Below, in pieces: positions 46,872-58,665 of a stretch of 64,000 nt of DNA. The DNA is from Melampsora larici-populina 98AG31 (lineage: Eukaryota > Basidiomycota > Pucciniomycetes > Pucciniales > Melampsoraceae). Each line of letters opens with the position of its first letter. Position 1 is the first letter of the stretch. The position numbers were made by a program, and so were the translations under genes. The notes under the pieces were generated by a model. The model was not told where the DNA came from, did not search any database, and saw nothing but the letters and a program-made list of their open reading frames with translations. The stretch spans positions 1,532,498-1,596,497 of the forward strand of contig NW_006768767.1 of assembly GCF_000204055.1 (NCBI RefSeq), read 5' to 3'.

Positions 46872-47820
46872 ATCATCAATATTTGCTTTCAGCACAAAAG
46901 CCAATTATGTGTGTGGCCACATTGTGTATGTGACCCCAATTATGTTTGTGATCTGTTACAAAGCAATAGCGAGCCGGTGAAGGGCTCTTTATAGATCACT
47001 TCCAAAACTGAGAGAGAGAAAGTCTACTGATGCAAAAGCTAATACAATCAATTTTATCAATCATTCCAAAAATACAGTTAAAGTAATGGACATAGTCTTT
47101 TGACATGTGACAAACAAAATGACAAACTCATAAAGGGCTTCAATGTTGGGATTGCTCTTGAAATTGAATGCAAGGGACGAGAATGTGATGGTGTGCAACT
47201 GACCAGGCCCAGGCAAATAAAAAATAAATTGGTACATATGTACATACAGGTTTTTATGTGTAACTTAAGGCCTGATAAGGGGGAGGAGGTGCAAATACTG
47301 CAATCCTAAAAATGAAACAAAAGCAACTTTTACAACCTTTTACAACAGCCTGATAAAAGCAATAGCTTAATATATGCAAGCCTGGCACCGACAGACAAAC
47401 AATAAATGAAGCCCTCCTTGAAAATCAAATTTGAGGATGACAAACTGACAATGCGCAAACATTAAAAATAAATCAAATACAACGTTGAGAAGCTTTTACA
47501 CAAGGCAGATCAAAGGAATATACAAGAGCCTGATCAAAGCAAAAGCTCAGTAAATGAAAACCTGGCAAGGACAGATGAACAACAAATAAGGAGCCAAGGA
47601 GCTCATTAAAAGTAACTCAAGACTGAGAAACAAACAAAGTGTAAGGAGGAGAAAAGCAATGCAACTAAAAAGGTGAGGAAAAGCAACATCAAAGGTAATG
47701 GACAATGACCAAAACAGTCAAAGGAGGTGGACCACAAATTTGGAAAAATAATCCACTCATGCAAGCAAATTGTCACATTTTGTGATTTAGATCATATTTT
47801 GAAAAGATGAAACATATGAA
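46872..47820. other. Intergenic, no gene seen
   Basis: AT-rich with short open frames. Two similar phrases recur here (CCTGATAAAAGCAATAGCTTAATATATG near 47350 and CCTGATCAAAGCAAAAGCTCAGTAAATG near 47530, both followed by CCTGGCA and GACAGA), an approximate 180-bp duplication. Confidence 0.5.
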
Positions 47821-47823
47821 AAA

Positions 47824-48974
47824 TCATTTACAGCATTTCTTCTTTGATCTGTCAAGTGTTTCTTGGGCTTTAATTTGTCTAAGATACATCTGATACGTAA
47901 ATAAAGCACTACCAAAGTATTTGGGACAAGGGATGTCCAATGACTTGTATTGCTTCAATTCCAATGGAAGTGGTGCTTGATTTTTGTAGCTTTGTATACA
48001 GCTGCCCAGAGTACAAGCCATCCTCTCATACTTGATATTAATTTGTACTGAAGTACTGAGTCAAGTAGATTCTCCAGAGGGTTTGAAGCATTCCCTAGTA
48101 CAATGGATTTCTTTTGCTGTTCATGTTCTAAATGAGACATTTGTTAAAAGCTAGGTATCTTAAGTTCTTTCACATGTTCTTGAGTTTTTTCAAATAAAGA
48201 TTATGAAAGTGATTTAAAATATGGTGAATGAATCTGTTTGACTTTAGGGCATCAACATACACATCATCTCCACCAGTGGTTGAGCAACTTGTGGCTGGAT
48301 TGGACCTTCTTACAAGGATGACTACCACCTATAAAATCAAAAGGTTCAAAAATATTAAGATAAATCAAAAAGGATTAAGAATGACAAGAGAAGATTAAGA
48401 TTTGTACATAAAGAATGATAGAGACTGACCACCAATTTTCCTTGTATTGTAAGCTTTGCAATGACCAACAGCTCCCATGAAGCCCTTCAACATTGCACAA
48501 TTAGATTTGACAGGATTGCCATACTTGCGCTCATTACGTAAATAGGTTGAAATAAATTTAAGCTTGAATAGTTTTTGTTGAGACATGGAACTGAAAGGAG
48601 TACTTTGGGCAACAGAAACTACTTTTCAATTTCTTTTATTGAGAAGCATCCACACTGGTGCACCTTCCAGTTTGAATGGCTTTTTTAAAGGACCATTGCG
48701 GTTTTGAACATTGTTGAGGTTATCTTCCACTCTAACAAGGCAAAACTTTCTGTGTGGTTTACTAGGATTGTTCAGTATCTTGATCAAATCTTGATTTTGA
48801 CAAGCTGCATTTTTCAATCTTTTGCGCTCAGTGTCCAGCTGCAAATTTTGACCATCAGTTGATTTCAATAATGCAAGAGAGAGAAAATATACTTACATTG
48901 ACACTCGGCTTTGGAGGTGCATACTCAGCCTTTCGTTGCCTGTCTTTGGTGTGATGATGTCCATTTTGTCCCAT
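47824..48974 (-). pseudogene. Decayed gene resembling the N-terminal half of fungal Tet-like dioxygenases
   Basis: Exon 1 runs from ATG 48974 to 48897 (MGQNGHHHTKDRQRK...). A 58-nt intron (GTAAGT...TTGCAG) leads to exon 2 from 48838, in phase. The frame passes through one TGA (48626-48628) and goes on as KVVSVAQSTPFSSMSQQKL and NPVKSNCAMLKGFMGAVGHCKAYN. This order (short basic start, KxVxVxQxTPF, NPVKS...G.M.A.G) is what I expect ahead of the catalytic part in rust Tet-like proteins. Downstream, DDVYVDALKSNRFIHH (near 48250) and open pieces to 47824 follow, with stops. I do not see the HxD core, so the catalytic half is lost or unrecognisable. Confidence 0.45.
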
Positions 48975-49207
48975 TGCATATAAAACAAAAAACAGTTGGA
49001 GGATTTTGGAATAGACTTAAAAAATGGGGCAGAAAATGTGCGTTTTAGGATTCAAAATTTATGTGTTCAATCAATTATGGTTGACTTGTGGTTGTGTTTC
49101 AGGATGGGGGTGCGGCCCTTGAAAAGAAAGGTGCGCCTAGGCATGTTTTTTGATAAATTGGCGCCCTTGGGCGCGTCTTCTCACAGTGCAAAAGAATAAA
49201 AATACAA

Positions 49208-49420
49208 AAAAATAAAAAATAAAAAATAAAAAATAAAAAATAAAAAATAAAAAATAAAAAATAAAAAATAAAAAATAAAAAATAAAAAATAAAAAATAAA
49301 AAATAAAAAATAAAAAATAAAAAATAAAAGACAAAAAATAAAAGATAAAAAATTAAAAATTAAAAATTAAAAATTAAAATTAAAAATTAAAAAATAAAAA
49401 ATAAAAAATACAAAATACAG
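49208..49420. repeat. (TAAAAAA)n heptamer satellite
   Basis: About 18 nearly perfect copies of a T plus six A unit run from about 49210 to 49328, then grade into TAAAAAT variants (AAAAATT) up to about 49420. On the minus strand this gives a spurious hydrophobic repeat frame. The array adjoins a GC-richer block (GGCGCCCTTGGGCGCG near 49160). Confidence 0.92.
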
Positions 49421-50515
49421 CCATTCCCAAATAGCTTGCTTTTTTATTTTTCTTCACATCGTTCAGGTTAGGTCTATCACTGCCAGCATTACAGATGTTC
49501 CTTGATGGGAATCAGCACCAGGCTGGGAACACTTTTGAGAGTAGAATAGGTCATGAAACCATTACGCAGTGGCCATCTGAGCAATAAAGCATATGTTACA
49601 TATGTGCAGACATCTGAGTGAATACTTAGCTATCATCTACATATAGCTCTGCTCAGTTACCTGCTCATCTGGTTGAGAGATTCACATGTAATACATTCTG
49701 TAACTTTTACGCCCAAAAAATTGACTACATATATCACAATGGCTACTGAGGAAATACTTATGAAGATATTTAGCAGTAAAAAATGGGGAATCTCTTTAAT
49801 GCCGGAAGTGTATACACCTAACCAACCGCCAAAAGAGCCTCTGTCTATGTAAAGTTATGGACTCCTCTATGACATTTGATCTCTCCCCCCTCTCTTTCCC
49901 CACTGTAGTGTACCATCATCAATCTCTGTTCAACTCACTCGCAATCACACCATTGTCTCTCTTGATAATCCCTCCTGACATCCATCATCCATTTTCACGC
50001 TCAACCAATTTGGAGTGACAGATCCCATTGATCTGGTTCAAACGTTATCGACTTCACCCTTTCAATCTTCACTCTTGATTCGGACCAATAAGTGATTCTT
50101 ATTGACCAACCTTTATTCATCAGCTTATTTTCTTGATTTGGCAAGTCAAATTTCTTTCTTTTTGACCAACAGCCTGATACCCTGCTGTGTGTGATAATCC
50201 GCTTGTGATATCCTTCCGTTTCAGACCCCCAGGATGAGTACAAGCTGTTGTGGAATCCATACAACAATAACTCACTATTTTGCTTTTCTTTCCTCACTAG
50301 AAGTTCTTAGCAACCTTTCAATCTCGCTCTCATTATCATCAAAACCAACTTCCACTCAAATCGTCCCACTAACTCTATTGTACCTTGAGAATTTGACAGT
50401 TCACCTGTAAGTTTGACTTCATCATCCTCTCAACCTTGCTTGATTTGATTGCTCCCTACACTTCTGATATTGAAGACTTTATCTCATTGTTGATTTTGTT
50501 TCCCCAATGCACGCG
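49421..50515. other. Intergenic upstream of the Tc1-like relic
   Basis: No gene is supported. If the Tc1/mariner-like element has inverted repeats, one should lie in this interval next to TA. I could not identify it. Confidence 0.4.
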
Positions 50516-50519
50516 TCAG

Positions 50520-51623
50520 GCAATGAGGTTTGTTGAAAACAATCCACAAACAAAGTTCTCTGCAGTCATGCTATTTCAACAAGGTTCACCAAGGAAGAGA
50601 TCCGTGATTGACTCGCCTACCAGCCTTCACCAGACTCCCTAATCCAATGGTCCAAGTTATATGATGAGACCCGCGCCGTCATTTCGAATCCAGGATTCTA
50701 TCAGCCGTGTGGTGCACCACGTATCCTCGCAGCTGAAGAGTGAACATTCATTTGTGATATGATTGATGCTGATCCAACACTGTACCTTGACAAGATTGCA
50801 CAAAACCTTGCATATGAGCAAGGATTTCTTATTTCAATCAGCGCCCTAGCCATTGAAATACGTGATTGCTTGGCACTAACTCTGAAGGTGGCTCGGACTG
50901 CACACCCAAATCAATCACCAGAAGCTCGTGCTGAATTTGTCTATGATGTTGGAGGAATTGATCCTCGGTGCTTGGTTTTCTTAGGTAAGCTGATTAGTAT
51001 CAGTCTCAAGCAAGCTTACTGACCTTGATTCATTCCAGATGAAAGTTCTATTGCTGCCTGTTGCTTGCATCGACCAAATGCAAGAGCTCCACGAGGTCAA
51101 CGTACCAAGAGACTGCCCCAAGCAATCAACTCTCAAAAGTTCAGTATCCTTCCTGCAATCTCACTGAGTGGGTGCTGAGCCTTAATGGTAATTGAAGGTT
51201 CAATCCATAGACTGGACTTTGAGGATTCCCTCACTCAGTACCTGGTAAGTCCACCAAACATTTCGAGTGATTAGGTGTCTATGTAATCAGCTGAAATCTA
51301 CAACATAGCTTCCTGTGACGAGTCTGTGGCCAGGAGAGAACAGTGTCATAATCATGGACAACGCTACAATCCACCATGGAGATGCTATTCAGGAGCTTTG
51401 CAACCAATTTGGTGTTTGACTGATGTACTTACCAGCCTATAGCCCAAAATACAACCCAATTGAAAAATCCTCTGATTTGACCAAGTCCAGATTTTGTAGG
51501 ACTCATGTTCTTGAGCAGGCCATGACACCTGAGCAATAATCCAAGGCTATCTATCTTACTGCTGAAGATGTCCTCACTCCAAAACTTGTACGGGGCTTGC
51601 TGTGTGGTTCAGGATGCCTTTAA
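50520..51623 (+). pseudogene. Tc1/mariner-like (IS630 superfamily) transposase with two introns, broken
   Basis: The N-terminal helix-turn-helix part is readable with frame changes (FTKEEIRD, LIQWSKLYDETRAVISNPGFYQP). A TGA follows ILAAEE. The frame then runs to a donor at 50985; intron 50985-51038 splits the first catalytic Asp codon (VFL/DESSIAA). The next exon ends at 51244, and intron 51245-51308 leads to LPVTSLWPG, IIMDNATIHH (second Asp), LPAYSPKYNPIEKS (third acidic residue) and a stop at 51621. Nonsense codons include TGA at 51417-51419 (GV*LMYLPAYSP, where Arg is usual) and a TAA near 51538. In the family it cuts and pastes the element at TA. This copy is dead. Confidence 0.8.
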
Positions 51624-51970
51624 AAGCCTAAAATTATGTTGTGCTGTTGTGAATTTGTGTAGTCCATCAAGAATTGAGCATCTCTCAAGATTGTATTTCT
51701 CTTGTAATGAAATTGTGTTGTTGATTTAGATAAAGATTGCTATTTCCAAGTTTTGGATTGTTTGGAAGCAGCTCATTCTTGTATATCAATATTGTGGAGT
51801 CTGTTGTGAGTGAGTGATTCAGACAATCACCAGTTTTTCACAAATGCTTTATTTTATCTTTTCATTGGGCTATACGTAAATACAAAGTAATATACAGCAT
51901 TGGTCTTGAACATACATAAAAGGTCATAACCACTTGAGGAGAGAATGGAGTTGCACATTTTGAGTTTGAG
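51624..51970. other. Short intergenic stretch
   Basis: Nothing recognised. The right inverted repeat of the Tc1-like element might lie here but is not evident. Confidence 0.4.
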
Positions 51971-53063
51971 ATGACAGTCTCATTTTTGTTCGGAAGAGGG
52001 GTTTGAGATGAAGAGATGTGGGATATGAAAAATTAGACTATTTATTTCATTTAGATATCCATTACTTGGAAGCCGCCAAAGATGATGTTGTCTGAAACAA
52101 TTGCTTTGAAGCAAGTTGCAGAAGAGCAGAGTTGGGATGCCCAATGTTGACGTTTGCAAAACAAAGAAAGTCTTCAAAGGTATCACAGAACTTGGGATCA
52201 TGCATACGTTGATTGTTTGAAACAGCTTGCTTAGGTTGCTCCAAAGGTATTGCAGAGCTCATAGAACTTAGACTGGGGATGTTTGGATCAACTCCAATCA
52301 GGAAAGTCCTGATTTCGGGTATCTTGGGTGGAATCTTTAGGGTGACTAGTTTTGAGCCAGTATTGGTGGCAAGAATCTAAACAAAAGGGCCAACTCTGGA
52401 TTAGTAGTGATGTATCCCTAGTGAAGAGAAAAACATATTAACCAAAGCATCCGCCCATAAGCGGATCATTTGCATACTGACAGCAACCCAGTAGCGGCTA
52501 TCAAGAGAATCTACATATCAAATGTGGGTTGTTCCACCACTTATTCCAAAGGAGTTTGCTTGTGTGATGGCCTGTACAGTCTTCAAGTTTTGTTGACTAG
52601 AGTTTGGACTTGGAAGGATGATTTCTGGTTGTGGGCGTGCAGGAAGTCCACTGCCACTCTGCACAGTTTTCCACGCTGTCATGTGATTTCCTAGTTTCTC
52701 CTTTTCGTCCATCATTTTATGAACTTGATCAGGATTTTGCATCTTCACCAACAGTCCCGCATAGTGACCATTCTTTGCGTTTATATTCTTCAAGAATGAG
52801 ATGAATGTGGTCCAACTGGCAGGGTTATCAAGGTTCAACGTTTGTGAAGCGCTTCCAGTGTGGGTCAAGTCAAGACCAAAATAACCAAGTGTTTTGGGTG
52901 GATTGGTATGGATGAGATAGTTTCCCAGATTTTTGGCTGTGGAGTTCAAGATGCTGATGGCCTTTGACTTCATCTTGACAGGTGAAGTGTTGAATGTGTT
53001 GACTTGGAATTGCAAAGGTCTCTTAGACATATAACTTTTTTTGGATAAGTGGAAATAATTCAT
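51971..53063 (-). CDS. Hypothetical protein, probably two exons
   Basis: The main frame 53063-52518 (182 codons, ATG at 53063; MSKRPLQF at 53031 is an alternative start) is followed downstream on the same strand by a second open segment 52262-51980. The first has a basic start, FQVNTFNTSPVKMKSKAISIL, and an SWTTFISFLKNINAKNGHYAGLLVKM part. A Pro/Ser-rich end precedes the possible intron. I recognise no family. It sits between a Tc1-like relic and a Ulp1-like relic and may belong to a transposable element. Confidence 0.4.
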
Positions 53064-53166
53064 ATTACTTTTGGTACACAGATGTTTTGATGCAGTGAAT
53101 ACAACTTATTTTTTTTGGAAGCTCACAAATGTGTGGATTTCTTTGGGACTACATACCATTTTTTAT

Positions 53167-53200
53167 GCAAGCTCCACATCTCATGAGATGTGGAGCTTGC
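53167..53200. repeat. Perfect 34-bp palindrome
   Basis: The stretch from GCAAGCTCCACATCTC to GAGATGTGGAGCTTGC, centred on ATGA/TCAT, is its own reverse complement with no spacer. It could form a cruciform. Confidence 0.95.
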
Positions 53201-54224
53201 CCTCTGATTTTCTGGGGAGGAAAAAGCGTCAAGTTGATCAAACTGCCCACATACATATATGGAAAGAAATCGATCAAACGACTACAAATAAATTTGCTTT
53301 GAAACATGCACAACTATCAGATAACTTGAATTTGACAGGTTTTTTTGGAAACAACACTCATATCATTAAGAATAGGACTTTGATACTTAAGCACAAGTTG
53401 AAAGAGACAGCTACTTGAAATCAGACGCTTTCAAACCTAGGCTTTTGAGGGAAAGCTACGTGTGTGCCTTGAACTTTTTCTTTTAGGTTTTTATGATCTT
53501 CTTTGTCTTTCGGACTCTGATGTTTCTGCCTTTTCTCTTTAAATAAATTGGGATCATTGGGAGGATTGTCTGGCGGGTCGGACATTTTTGGATCATCCCA
53601 CAGCTTTGTATGATGTCATAGCTGTTGACCGTTTTCTTGACCAATATCCCCATAGTGTTTACTTAAAACTCACAGTTGTCCATTGTATATCTGAGGACCA
53701 CTCCCATTTCTCTCTGCTTGGTTTCATTTGGAAACTCGGGATAATGCCCTTACCTGAAAATCGATCCTCCAGAACGCAGTGAGCCATCTTTTGAAAGCTT
53801 CTTTGGCATCAGACTTTCTGTTGATGCTGACACTTCACCCAGGCCACCACCCATCAGGACCTTGTATAAGGCACCGGTTGAGGGCAAGACACAAGGCATC
53901 ACAATTGATGTTGAGCTTCTGAGGTTTGAGCAAACGTAAGATGAGGAGGAGATGTAAGCTTCCAATTTGACCGCTCATCAAGCCTTGGGGATTGACTTGC
54001 ACTGAGTTGCAGATTTTTGCAATGGCTAGGTCTGAGAAAGGAACCCATTTGGCTTTATCAATCTGATCTGACCCGTCTGATGAAAGAAACCAAATGGCTG
54101 AATGACACGCTGGTTGATTTCGGATTAAGGTCAGCTCATCAAACAAGAATGTCCCATGAGCACCATTGATGTTCACGTGCATGCAAATTATTAGTTTGCA
54201 CCTTCAAGAGATTCTCTGAAGTGA

Positions 54225-55411
54225 TCCAAACCTCATGGATTCAATTTATATGTTCAGTGCTCAGTTCTTCCAGAAACTCACAGCTGAGCCAAAAGAGATG
54301 TGAGGTTCTTATTCCTTTGTCTGTGACATGGCTGTTGGTGATCTTAATGTAAATGCTTTGAACAGCTTCATTGTTGCAAATCCTGGGAAATTGTTGGATG
54401 TCTCAATGGATAGGTCAGTTAATCTTGGTTTCCATTGCCAACATGAAAGTCACTGAGTTGGTCCATCTCAGCCTGTGCGTCTTGATATTTGACTCTTTAA
54501 ATCAGTGCCATCATGAAACCGCCAAGAGAATCCTTTGGTACTTTGTTCTAGAAGCAAACAACAAAAAACAAACAAATCTTTCTGTGTCCAATGTGGAGAA
54601 CATCACGCAAATACATGTACCTGTGCCTACTCAACCTAATTCTAACGACTGTGGTCTGTACCTCATCCACTTGGTCAAAATGTTTGTCACAGATCGAGCC
54701 AAGATGATGAAGTGGATTTGTGTATGTGTCAGATTCATCCTGCCAACTACACTTTGGCTCGACTCATGTATCATCCGTGGCTTTCTTTGAGGTAGGAAAC
54801 TTCCAAGCAAAAATCAAAGGATACTGAGACATAAACTTCATGGAATGGGGATATCCTCAAAACAGCCAGAAAAACCCTGGAACAGACAGCTCAGGATTGT
54901 ATTAAAAAATACAACCAACAGAAAGTCCAAGCACAAATGCCGCTCTGCCTTTCAACACCTCAAAAGGAAGTCTCCAAGGCAGGAAGTGAAACCAAAATGA
55001 CCTCTCCACCCGAGGATGGGGTCACTACTGAAGGTGTGTGTCTTGTCTTTTGAGATGATTGGGTTGCTCACTTACAACATTGCTTTGAAAGATTGTGTAG
55101 AAGCGTTGCAAAAGACGACTTGCAGCAAAGCTTCAGGTTGTCCTCCTGAAGATCCTTCCGATGCCCCCATTCCCGAAAGTGAAGAAGAAGTAGAAGAAGG
55201 TGATGGTCTGCAGGGGGACGATTCCTTCAAGAAGGAATCAACATTGCCCCAGCATCTGAAGGATCATATTCAAACCCGCTCACCCGTAACCAATCTGGAG
55301 TCCTCACCGGAACCCTCTGACCATCCTGGAAAAGTACGCTGGTCCAGCCGCCTTGTAAAGCAGCCAAACCATCATGTGTCAAAAGGGAAGAAAAGGCAGA
55401 AACAAGGCTGA
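54225..55411 (+). pseudogene. Ulp1-like (C48) cysteine protease fragment with acidic/basic tail
   Basis: Ulp1 proteases process SUMO or other ubiquitin-like proteins; copies travel with several DNA transposon groups (for example some MULE and CACTA elements). Motifs: MDSIYMFSAQFFQKLTA near 54240 (usual FNTFFY..L), WLLVIL near 54325 (usual HW.L..I, here preceded by Thr where the catalytic His is expected), VHLSLCVLIFDSLNQ near 54450 (catalytic Asp), and PVPTQPNSNDCGLYLIHL near 54620-54680 (Gln, and the Cys in NDCG). Stops and frame changes separate these parts. From 55016 to 55411 an open tail is acidic (ESEEEVEEGDG), then basic (KVRWSSRLVKQPNHH). The catalytic His seems lost. Confidence 0.6.
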
Positions 55412-55789
55412 AGTGCTTTTTGATTTGTATTATCTTACTCACATCACTTATTAAGTCTTCTAATAATATTGGACAAAAGTCTCATTGATCAAATGTTGCC
55501 TGCTTGTTCAAAGTTTGTGTTATTTCAGATCACGCCTTACAAGGCAAATGGTTGTTTCTGAGGTCAATCATAATCATTATTGAATCTTTTGTTCCAAGCT
55601 TTCCTACTTCGGATTTTTTTAGAATATCTTATCCATCAATATTTGTCAATGACTACAGATTTCTAAGTTTCGTTTGGCATTGGTCAGGAGAGCATTTCCA
55701 TATATATGATGTTCTTTACCAAGACCAAAGTTTGGTCTTTGTTTGGATCCTAGCTTACGTCTCCAGATGAGCAGGCGCCAAAGTGCCAC

Positions 55790-55820
55790 ATGTGAAGCTT
55801 ACATGATGTAAGCTTCACAT
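55790..55820. repeat. Perfect 15-bp inverted repeat with 1-nt spacer
   Basis: ATGTGAAGCTTACAT, then G, then its exact reverse complement. It lies about 2.6 kb right of the 34-bp palindrome, with the Ulp1-like fragment between them. Confidence 0.95.
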
Positions 55821-57150
55821 TTCGCCAAATGTTGAGCTTTACAGCTTACTGTTGATCTGGTTTGAAGCCCTTCAGACCAGGCATCTTCAATTTGATAAGA
55901 TACTAGCTCTTACTTTAAGCAATAAGTTGGCCCCCAAACTTTGCCACCCAGCAGAGTTTGGTGAAAGAGTCAGAGAAAAAGGGATGCTCTGTGTAAGAAT
56001 TTCAAATAAAATATGATGAATGATTGAATTATCATCATCATCATCATCATCAACTCAATCAACATCATCAACTCAATCAACATCGTCAACACAATCGACA
56101 TCATCAACTCAATCCACATCATCAACTCAATCGCCAATGGATAGAGGTATGTGCACACTTCGACTGCTTTGATTTCAGGTTGACCAATCTAAACCATTTG
56201 ACCATCTGCAGATGCACACGTGCGTCTGAGTCCACAGACCTATGCTGTTACACTAAAAGAACAGGTAGATTGGCATAAAGAACAGCTGGCTGAGAAGATT
56301 TTGACGTCGGAGGTTGTCGAAGGGTACAAAAAGATCATCAAGGTTTTGGAGAAAGTCAGGAAACAACGCTGGACCAATTACGCTAAAAAAGCATTAGAGA
56401 AGCTGGTAGCGTAACTTTTTCATCCATCTCCACCAACGTTTTCCATGAGATGTGGTGATCTACGCTACCAGATCCTGGAATTTTTGTTAACTTGGTATTG
56501 CTACATTTTTAGCATTAGCTGGATTTGTTCATGTACGTTGACAGCCATCAAGACTTGATGTTAGCTATTAGCTTTGGTTAGCGTGCCCCTGCACCAATTT
56601 GAGGGCTTCACCTCCTGAAGGCGAAGATCCTTGATGTAAAGAGTTGTAACCAACTTGTAGGATGTATGATGAGATAGTATTCTGTATGCACCCTCAACCC
56701 CAACGTGCGAGTCAGTTCGCCCTGTGGTTGGTTTACATTGGAATTGGGGTTTTTATCCCAATTTGATGATCATACAGTGGCTATTGACACTAAAGTCCTA
56801 CTCTCACAACAGCTTGCAACCTCACAATGAATGCGAATAATCAATCATAGTAGTCTCTACCACTAAGCCAGCCCTTGCTGCTATAGCTTACGGCGAAGCC
56901 GATTAATTTTTTTTTACGTTATGTTAGTTGTTAGCGCGTTTTTGTAGCGCTCTACAGTTACGTTTTGCAATTTCAATTCTTTCGTTAGCTTGGTCAACTT
57001 ACGTTAATTACAAAGTGTTAGCTAATGGTCCCCAGAATAACATTATTGCGTTGTTATGATAACTTGCTCATCTACGCTATCCGGATTGGTCCTGATAGCG
57101 TTGAGTAGCGTAGTGATCCAGCGTTTCAGGAAAGGTAAGAGGCCTTTCAC
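55821..57150. other. Intergenic stretch with short basic ORF
   Basis: Apart from the minisatellite, the only coding-like piece is 56220-56414, a Lys/Glu-rich helix-type frame (KEQLAEKILTSEVVEGYKKI). The part 56440-57120 repeats short phrases such as TACGCTA, TTAGCT and GCGTAG many times, in both orientations, and resembles a degenerate satellite or the end of a DNA element. Confidence 0.45.
56034..56133. repeat. ATC microsatellite passing into an 18-bp minisatellite
   Basis: A run of ATC triplets (56034-56050) is followed by about five units of CATCATCAACTCAATCAA with small changes in the later copies. The short reading frame over it (His/Gln/Leu/Asn-rich) is probably not a gene. Confidence 0.9.
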
Positions 57151-57207
57151 CAATTCATCTTCAATTGAAAGTTACCCAATCCTGACCATGTAACATGACC
57201 AGATTGC

Positions 57208-58665
57208 TTGGCTGGAAAGTTCAAGAACGTGGAAGGCCAAATGGTTTGGGTTGAGGAGCAGTGTAATAACAAGCAAGGAAAAAAGTCTTCCAGAAACTCA
57301 AATCCCTCCAAGCGACAAAAGCCTGTCTCTGTGGAGAACCCAGACTCTGCCCCACCCCCTTTGGTCTTGGGACACGACAAGCTCACCATGTGGAAAGAAA
57401 ACTCATACTTTGACTTAAATACCCAAACAGGCCTCAAGGGAGTTATCAACATTGATGAGTGTAAAGAAATGTATGATGTTGTTGGAAAGATATTATTTCT
57501 AAGAGGACAAGGCGCCCAATCTCCAGGAAGAAAGGCATATAATTCAGCCGAGCTTGCCAAGCCTGGACTAGAGTATGTCAGAAAGAGAAACATGATGCTC
57601 AAGGAATGGGTTTATGATCAGACGAGTGAGCCCTATGTTTCCTTTGAACTCTCTTTCTTTGTCACAGTCTTTGGCTGACAATCTCTCGGGCTGTTGATCT
57701 CAGCTCAACAGATGTTCCAACCTGGAGCAGATTCACCGTACTGACGAGATGACTTATTCAATTTTGACAACATTGACCTGGTGAAACAGCCACTGGGGGT
57801 AACAGCCTCAGACGACTCCGCTCAGCGTGCCAGAGATGTCCTTCATTCCCTCAACAATCCGAAGCCAGAAATCTACGCTGCACAAATCATCCTTGCTTCA
57901 GTTGTTGTCATTGGCTCTGAAACAGATTCCAAGCCTAAACCGATGGAACTGAATGAAGACACCAATCTTTCCGAGTCTGTCAAGATGGCCATCAATTGTG
58001 CCAAATACTATCAGAAATTAAAGCCTGGCAACACACACCTTGAGTTCGATGATGGCGCATGTACAGAGAATAGTTTTAAATGCTTGGATTTCCTGATCAC
58101 AAGGTGTTATGGGGCAGCTGCAGGAGGCGCATCAATCTGTTGTGCTCTCAGGCATTTTGGACAATCTTCTCACACTCCCAAATCGGACAAGAACTTCAAA
58201 GACGTCACGGAGAAGCTCAAGGCCGCATTGGAACCGGAAACCTTGGCACCAATCCTCCACTTTCTAGCTGGGGGTGTGCAATCTTTGATCTCATACCCAC
58301 AAGACTTTAGTAGAGACATTACCAAGACGAAACTCATGCACTTTATGATCTTACTGAACCAATTGATTATAAACAAACCCATCACCGAGACAGTATGGCA
58401 AAGAACTCAGGACTTGATCAACAATTTTCTGACTCAAGCTCTCTTTCCGGAAGGCATCAACAAGGACATCTGCAAGAAAGGTCTACCAACTGCTGTCAAT
58501 GTTTGGGCACAGCGTGAAATACTGCGTTGGAACTTGGCTCATGCCATCAAACTTGATTTTGATGACTTTTGTGTGAATCATCAAGCAGAACATCCTGATA
58601 AATCTTCACCGTTTCACCTGCCTAGTAATCTAAGATTGCTACTGGACTGTCGGCTTACACCATAG
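57208..58665 (+). pseudogene. Unknown two-exon gene, nearly intact
   Basis: Exon 1 starts at about 57208 (MAGKFKNVEGQ; basic KKSSRNSNPSKRQK) and appears to end near 57628 at GTGAGC. After CTCAACAG at about 57711 the frame resumes with MFQPGADSPY and passes a TGA (57742-57744) into RDDLFNFDNIDLVKQPLG, then is open for 295 codons to 58665. Features are a VTASDDSAQRARDVLHSLNNPK helix, an Ala/Gly-rich YGAAAGGASICC turn and a Trp/Arg-rich end. I do not recognise the family. One nonsense codon is the only visible damage. It lies between the Ulp1-like and recombinase relics and might be an accessory protein of an element. Confidence 0.5.

Noticed and set aside
49137..49334. Small hydrophobic repeat protein on the minus strand
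   Set aside because: It is only the heptamer satellite translated (seven-residue period FYFLFFI).
53750..54182. Minus-strand frames overlapping the Ulp1-like region as a gene
   Set aside because: They have no recognised domain, and the plus-strand Ulp1 motifs begin close by; I could not decide on real coding here and left them out.
56024..56158. His/Gln-rich repeat protein
   Set aside because: The frame is the ATC microsatellite and 18-bp minisatellite; no flanking coding signal.
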